Source: an uncultured Mycoplasmatota bacterium
GTDB taxonomy: Bacteria > Bacillota_I > Bacilli_A > RF39 > UBA660
Assembly: GCA_946494435.1 (NCBI GenBank)
Contig: CAMMBO010000012.1
Span: 1 to 19,147, forward strand
Direction: 5' to 3'
DNA length: 19,147 bases
Numbering within the stretch: the first letter of the stretch is position 1; every line of letters begins with the position of its first letter. The notes beneath the pieces are model-generated. The model ran no database searches, was not told where the DNA came from, and was given only the letters and a program-made list of their open reading frames with translations. Made by a program: the position numbers and the translations under genes. Positions 15,635-19,147 of this stretch are shown here, one piece after another.

Positions 15635-15880
15635 ATGAATCAAGGTATGCCTATGTGGCCAATGAATCCTAATATGAATCCTAATATGGGAGGTTGGCAA
15701 AACTCTAATAATATGAATCAAAGACTTAATAGTCTAGAAAATCAAGTTAATAGACTTGAAAGACAAATGAGAAGATTAGAAAATAGGGTTAATAGAATCG
15801 AATCATCTATGATTAGTCCAAGAAATTATGATAGTCAATCTACTGGTTATGGTAATAGTAATGATAAATATATGATGTAA
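15635..15880 (+). CDS. Small Met/Asn/Pro-rich protein with a perfect coiled coil
   Basis: 81 residues. The N-terminal 25 are Met/Pro/Asn/Gly-rich (MPMWPMNPNMNPNMGGW), followed by four uninterrupted heptads from Leu31 to about residue 59. The a/d positions are Leu31/Leu34, Val38/Leu41, Met45/Leu48 and Val52/Ile55, with Arg and Glu at flanking positions; a Ser/Tyr/Gly/Asn tail follows. This predicts a parallel dimer or trimer stalk with a sticky head. Similar small Met/Pro plus coiled-coil proteins exist in Bacilli, some linked to spore coats, but no family name is assigned here. A GTGAGG site precedes the ATG and an intrinsic terminator follows at once, so it is a real single-gene unit. No signal peptide. 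Confidence 0.75.
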   Translation: MNQGMPMWPMNPNMNPNMGGWQNSNNMNQRLNSLENQVNRLERQMRRLENRVNRIESSMISPRNYDSQSTGYGNSNDKYMM

Positions 15881-15904
15881 AGAGCTTAGGCTCTTTTATT
15901 TTTT
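15880..15904 (+). terminator. Intrinsic terminator after the small coiled-coil gene
   Basis: AAGAGC, loop TTAG, GCTCTT, then a T-rich tract (TTTTATTTTTT). The 6-bp stem begins at the last base of the TAA stop. Confidence 0.85.
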
Positions 15905-15935
15905 GTTAGAGAAAAAAATTTTGGGCATACTAAAA

Positions 15936-15964
15936 TTGACAGTTATAGTTAAATAAATTATACT
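15936..15964 (+). promoter_or_regulatory. Strong promoter for the femAB-like pair
   Basis: Consensus TTGACA (15936-15941), a 17-base spacer and TATACT (15959-15964, five of six), followed by AGGAAGTG at 15971-15978. It is the best -35/-10 match in the window, suggesting constitutive high expression. Confidence 0.85.
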
Positions 15965-15983
15965 TTATATAGGAAGTGACCAT

Positions 15984-17285
15984 ATGAAATTAAGAGTTTT
16001 AGAAAAAAATGAATATGAAAAATTTGTAAAGAATAATCCTTATAAAAGCCATTTTTTACAGTCTTATGATTGGGGACAATTATCTAAGGAAGAAAGAGGT
16101 CTTACTCCTTATTATTTAGGACTTGATGATAATGGCAAAATTGTAGGGGCAACTTTACTTTTAAAGAAAAGTTTACCTTTAGGATTATGTTATTTATATG
16201 CCCCAAGAGGTTATGTAATTAACTTTAGTGATAAAAAAATACTTGATAAGTTTACAGAAGAGGTTGTAAAGTTTGCGAAAAGAAAAAAGGCAATTTACGT
16301 AAAGATTGACCCTGATATTATTTGGAAGAAGGAAAATTATAAAGGTGAAGTTAGCGAGGTTGAATCTAAAGATAAGAAGATTTATAATGAATTACTTAGA
16401 TTAGGTTATAAACATATGGGCTTTACTAAGAATTTTGAGAGTGCACAACCTAGGTATACTTTTAGGATTGATTTAAATCAGTCTATGGAAGAGATTGAGA
16501 GCCATTTTTCAAAGACTACAAAACAAAGAATTGCCAAGTCTCTTAAACTTAAGACGAAAGTAGAAATAGGAACAGAAAAGGATTTGCCTACTTTTTATCA
16601 TTTAATGATGTTAACAGAGTCAAGGAAGGATTTTGTTTCTTATGGAATAGATTATTATAAGACTTTATATAGGCTATTTAATGAGGATAATAAAGCGACT
16701 TTGTTTTTGGGAAAAGTTAATATCAAAGATAGCTTAGAAGTATTAGAGAATGATTTAGATGAAGTTAATAAAAAGATATATGAACTTCCTAAAGAGAATA
16801 TGTCTAAGAGTGCTAAAAATAAGCTTAAGGAGTTTACAAGACAAAAAGAAAATCTCGAAAAAGAAGTAGAGAAATATAATAACTATTTAAAAGAATATGG
16901 AGAGGAAGTTACTTTATCTGCCCATATGATAATAGAATATGGGGATAAAGCTTGGGTTTTATATGCAGGTAATCATAATATCTTAACAGAAACTTATGTT
17001 AATTATCATACATACTTTGAACATTTAAAATTCTGTAAAGATAGAGGATTAAAAATATATGATCAGTTTGGAACGATTGGGGATTTATCTAAAGATAATC
17101 CTAGACTTGGTCTACATGAGTTTAAAAAGAAATTTGGTGGGGACTATGTTGAGTTTATGGGAGAATTTGACTATGTTGTTAAACCAATCTATTACTTTGC
17201 TTTTACAAAGTTAGTACCAATTTATAGAAATATGATTAAAAAAAGAAAGAAGAAGGAACTTAATGATGAAATTAAAAGAGATTAG
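15984..17285 (+). CDS. FemAB-type aminoacyltransferase 1 (peptidoglycan cross-bridge synthesis)
   Basis: 433 residues, the usual FemA/FemB/MurM size. These enzymes transfer an amino acid from aminoacyl-tRNA to the stem-peptide side chain of lipid II at the inner membrane face. Visible: a first GNAT-like subdomain starting with the family motif FLQSYDWGQL (24-33), YAPRGYVIN (72-80) and KIDPD (107-111), the linking motif AQPRYTFRIDL (154-164), a long antiparallel coiled-coil arm (about 247-303) typical of Fem proteins, and the second GNAT half with the conserved YDQFGTIGD (359-367) and LHEFKKKFGG (377-386). The specificity (Gly, Ala, Ser) cannot be read. It has a strong promoter and AGGAAGTG site, and overlaps the second copy by 23 bases. 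Confidence 0.9.
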   Translation: MKLRVLEKNEYEKFVKNNPYKSHFLQSYDWGQLSKEERGLTPYYLGLDDNGKIVGATLLLKKSLPLGLCYLYAPRGYVINFSDKKILDKFTEEVVKFAKRKKAIYVKIDPDIIWKKENYKGEVSEVESKDKKIYNELLRLGYKHMGFTKNFESAQPRYTFRIDLNQSMEEIESHFSKTTKQRIAKSLKLKTKVEIGTEKDLPTFYHLMMLTESRKDFVSYGIDYYKTLYRLFNEDNKATLFLGKVNIKDSLEVLENDLDEVNKKIYELPKENMSKSAKNKLKEFTRQKENLEKEVEKYNNYLKEYGEEVTLSAHMIIEYGDKAWVLYAGNHNILTETYVNYHTYFEHLKFCKDRGLKIYDQFGTIGDLSKDNPRLGLHEFKKKFGGDYVEFMGEFDYVVKPIYYFAFTKLVPIYRNMIKKRKKKELNDEIKRD

Positions 17286-18555
17286 TTTTGAAGAATTAGA
17301 GAACTTTGCTTTAACTACTGATGAAGCGACTTTTCATCAGACTAAAGGTTGGGCTAAATTAAAGGAACATAACGGATGGAAGTATTATGTTGTAGGTTTA
17401 TTTGATGAAGATGAGATAAAAGCGGCTGCTTTACTTCTTGCAAAGCATGTACCTATTGTTAAGAAGTATATGTTTTATTCACCTAGAGGATTTTTAATAG
17501 ATTATCATGACTATAACTTATTAAAAGAGTTTACAGAAGAGATTAAGAAGTTTGTTAAAAATAAGGAAGGTATATTTATTAAGATAGATCCTTATGTTAT
17601 GTATAAACAAAGAGATTTAAATGGTGATTTAGTTAAAGATGGAACCAATAATAGTGATACTGTTGATAACTTAAAGAAGTTAGGTTATAAACATTTTGGC
17701 TTTAACTTAATGCAAGATGCCTTACAACCTAGATGGATGCATACTATTACGGTTAAAGATAGAACTGTCGATGATGTTATGAAGGATATGGATTCTAAGA
17801 CAAGACAGATTTTAAGAAAGAATGAAAGACTTGGTGTAAAGGTTAGAGAGATTACTAGAGATGAATTACCTATATTTAAAGATATTATGCAGCATACTGG
17901 AGAACGTCGGGAATTTATTGATAGACCTTTATCATATTATGAAAATATGTGGGATAGTTTGCATGATGATGGTATTTTGAAAATATTAATTGCAGAGATA
18001 GATTTTGATGAAGAGATAGAAAATACAAAAAAAGAAATAGTAGCTTTAGAAAAGTCTATTAAAGCAAGGAAGAAACAGTATGAAGATAAAAGTAAACCTA
18101 TGAATGAGAAGAAATATCATAGTAAACAAGAATTTGAAAAAAATGAAATTAAAAGACTTCAAAAGAATATTGAAAAGACTAAAGATATGAAAGAAAAGTA
18201 TGGAGACAAACCAATACTTGGAGGAATTCTATTCTTAATCTATGGTAAAGAAGTATTATCGCTATATGGTGGTTCTAAAGCAGAACTTATGAGTTTTCAA
18301 TCTGCTTATACTCTTCACTTTTCAGGTGTTAAGTATGCGATTGAACATGGTTATGATACATATAACTTCTATGGTATAACAGGTGACTTTAGTGAAAATA
18401 ATCCTTTACTTGGACTATATCTATTTAAGAAGAGTTTTGGTGGTCAAGTAGTAGAATTAATTGGAGAATTTGATCTTATTATTAGTCCTTTCTGGTATCA
18501 CGTTTATAAGATTAGTTATGCTCTTTATCATAAGCTTAAAAATATTAAAAGATGA
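17263..18555 (+). CDS. FemAB-type aminoacyltransferase 2
   Basis: 430 residues (429 if the second of two consecutive ATGs is used), paralogue of the gene just upstream with the same architecture. Motifs: FHQTKGWAKL (24-33), YSPRGFLID (72-80), KIDPY (107-111), ALQPRWMHTI (153-162), a coiled-coil arm (about 250-312), YNFYGITGD (367-375) and LYLFKKSFGG (385-394). The start lies inside the first gene's last codons with an AAGGA site, so translation is coupled. Paired Fem enzymes commonly add successive residues of one bridge (as FemA/FemB or MurM/MurN do), which is the likely arrangement here. The sequences are clearly diverged outside the motifs, supporting distinct steps. The TGA stop lies within the terminator stem. 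Confidence 0.9.
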   Translation: MMKLKEISFEELENFALTTDEATFHQTKGWAKLKEHNGWKYYVVGLFDEDEIKAAALLLAKHVPIVKKYMFYSPRGFLIDYHDYNLLKEFTEEIKKFVKNKEGIFIKIDPYVMYKQRDLNGDLVKDGTNNSDTVDNLKKLGYKHFGFNLMQDALQPRWMHTITVKDRTVDDVMKDMDSKTRQILRKNERLGVKVREITRDELPIFKDIMQHTGERREFIDRPLSYYENMWDSLHDDGILKILIAEIDFDEEIENTKKEIVALEKSIKARKKQYEDKSKPMNEKKYHSKQEFEKNEIKRLQKNIEKTKDMKEKYGDKPILGGILFLIYGKEVLSLYGGSKAELMSFQSAYTLHFSGVKYAIEHGYDTYNFYGITGDFSENNPLLGLYLFKKSFGGQVVELIGEFDLIISPFWYHVYKISYALYHKLKNIKR

Positions 18556-18578
18556 CTTTGACGGTCATCTTTTTAGTT
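18547..18578. terminator. Bidirectional intrinsic terminator shared by convergent genes
   Basis: AAAAGATGAC, a seven-base loop and GTCATCTTTT form a 10-bp stem, with T-rich tracts following on both strands. The TGA of the femAB-like gene lies in one arm and the TGA of the minus-strand gene (18565-18567) in the other; both reading frames end AAA-AGA-TGA. Confidence 0.85.
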
Positions 18579-19068
18579 TTGTATCTTTTAATTTAGATAT
18601 AGCATTAACACTAATTATATTTAATTCTTCATTATCAGTGAATTCAGTTGTTGTTTCCATTACTTCTTCAAAATCATAATTATCTTTACTTATGATTATC
18701 TCTTCACTATCATTTTCTTTAGTTAATGTTAATCTATCATTATTATCTATTAATATCCTGTAAGGACAAATTGTAACCATAGATCCTTTTTCTAAATTAA
18801 TTTGATATAGATAATGGGTGTAACCTTTATTAGGAATTAAATATTTACTACATTTATTAATATTTAAACTGGTTGAAACTAAATTAGCTTTAGATAAAGG
18901 CATTAATTTTTCTTCATTGCTTATAGAAAATGCTCTATATACAGTTATATCCTCAGTTAGCATTATTTTTTTAGATATCTCATTTAATTTTTCTTTTACT
19001 TTTATCAAACTTTCAATAAACTCTTCTAAACTTTTAAAAGAGATATCTTTAAAAACAGAAAATTTCAT
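18565..19068 (-). CDS. Small ADP-ribosyltransferase-fold protein (R-S-E class), possibly 5'-truncated
   Basis: 167 residues resembling the ADP-ribosyltransferase exoenzyme fold. Pattern: a helical N-terminus (12-36), TVYRAFS with Arg45, VSTSL with the Ser-Thr-Ser of the NAD-binding core (65-67), YLYQINLEKGSMVTI (86-100), a strand matching the family's Y-I-x-I-x-x-G segment, and SEEIIIS (121-127), where Glu122/123 would be the catalytic Glu. The ExE motif is imperfect: two residues before the hydrophobic-preceding Glu is a Ser, so activity is uncertain. No signal peptide, so it is cytosolic or delivered by other means. The ATG has no good ribosome binding site, and the frame stays open upstream to a TGA at 19111-19113, so the start may be wrong or the gene decayed. 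No immunity partner is visible to the left; the right side is cut off. Confidence 0.65.
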   Translation of the reverse strand: MKFSVFKDISFKSLEEFIESLIKVKEKLNEISKKIMLTEDITVYRAFSISNEEKLMPLSKANLVSTSLNINKCSKYLIPNKGYTHYLYQINLEKGSMVTICPYRILIDNNDRLTLTKENDSEEIIISKDNYDFEEVMETTTEFTDNEELNIISVNAISKLKDTKLKR

Positions 19069-19085
19069 AAAAATATTCTTGGGAT

Positions 19086-19112
19086 TTTCTACTAGACCTG
19101 TTCGGCAAGCTC
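19086..19112. other. Local GC-rich patch upstream of the ADP-ribosyltransferase-like gene
   Basis: The segment containing AGACCTGTTCGGCAAGCTC stands out against the roughly 70% A/T surroundings. It lies in the leader of the minus-strand gene and is open in its frame. It has no convincing hairpin. It could be a fragment of a dispersed repeat or of a longer gene. Confidence 0.4.
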
Positions 19113-19113
19113 A

Positions 19114-19142
19114 ATTATAAATTTTGATTATATAAACAACAA
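19114..19142 (-). promoter_or_regulatory. Possible promoter for the ADP-ribosyltransferase-like gene
   Basis: Minus-strand TTGTTG (19137-19142), a 17-base spacer and TATAAT (19114-19119). The -35 is weak (three of six). A second TATAAT lies at 19127-19132, but its -35 would be outside the window. The region is very A/T-rich, so chance matches are likely. Confidence 0.35.
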
Positions 19143-19147
19143 ATTAT

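Noticed and set aside
18917..19120. Plus-strand open frame at the right edge ending in RPVRQAQL
   Set aside because: Opposite the ADP-ribosyltransferase-like gene, without a ribosome binding site; its odd C-terminus merely reflects the GC-rich patch.

Overview
The window is AT-rich, uses ordinary bacterial gene punctuation (strong GGAGG-type ribosome binding sites, TAA/TGA/TAG stops, TGG for Trp, occasional GTG and TTG starts), and encodes peptidoglycan-modifying FemAB enzymes, a sortase with a sorting-signal surface protein, and a B. subtilis-like PcrA/LigA/YtxG/YtxH/TrmB gene set. This points to a low-GC Gram-positive of the class Bacilli, plausibly one of the small-genome uncultured gut lineages (RF39/Erysipelotrichales-like). 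The organism assignment is inference. No tRNA, rRNA, CRISPR, transposase or phage structural gene was seen. Almost all of the window is coding, and no gap exceeds 140 bases.

Layout, right to left along the minus strand in most places: (i) 1-7465 is a replication/repair block, pcrA ... ligA, in the pcrA-ligA order known from Bacilli, but with three extra genes between them: an AAA+ ATPase with a DUF4143-type C-terminus under its own promoter, and two tandemly duplicated sugar-phosphate-type nucleotidyltransferases. A cut-off gene follows ligA at the left edge. (ii) 7499-9006 holds two singletons, a two-helix DUF3592-like membrane protein and an all-helical cytosolic protein of unknown role. 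(iii) 9056-12393 is a compact three-gene surface-display operon: a thioester-domain adhesin with three CnaB repeats and a VPFTG sorting signal, an overlapping dedicated sortase, and a five-helix membrane protein with a charged cytoplasmic tail. It has an extended -10 promoter at one end and an intrinsic terminator at the other. (iv) 12532-14875 is a four-gene operon: lipoprotein, a long disordered acidic/basic protein with short conserved-looking motifs, a DUF948 (YtxG-like) protein and a YtxH-like protein. (v) trmB (14925-15551) is divergent from a small coiled-coil protein (15635-15880). (vi) Two tandem FemAB-type aminoacyltransferases (15984-18555, plus strand) follow a near-consensus promoter and end in a bidirectional terminator shared with a convergent ADP-ribosyltransferase-like gene (18565-19068).

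The functional theme of the right two thirds is the cell envelope: covalent surface anchoring, cross-bridge synthesis, membrane-associated stress/division proteins and lipoproteins. The most promising little-described pieces are the adhesin/sortase/membrane-protein module, whose sortase has no arginine at the usual catalytic place, the disordered division-like protein at 13217-14179, and the small ADP-ribosyltransferase-like protein at the right edge. Promoters across the window repeatedly use a TGn-extended -10 element with a weak -35.
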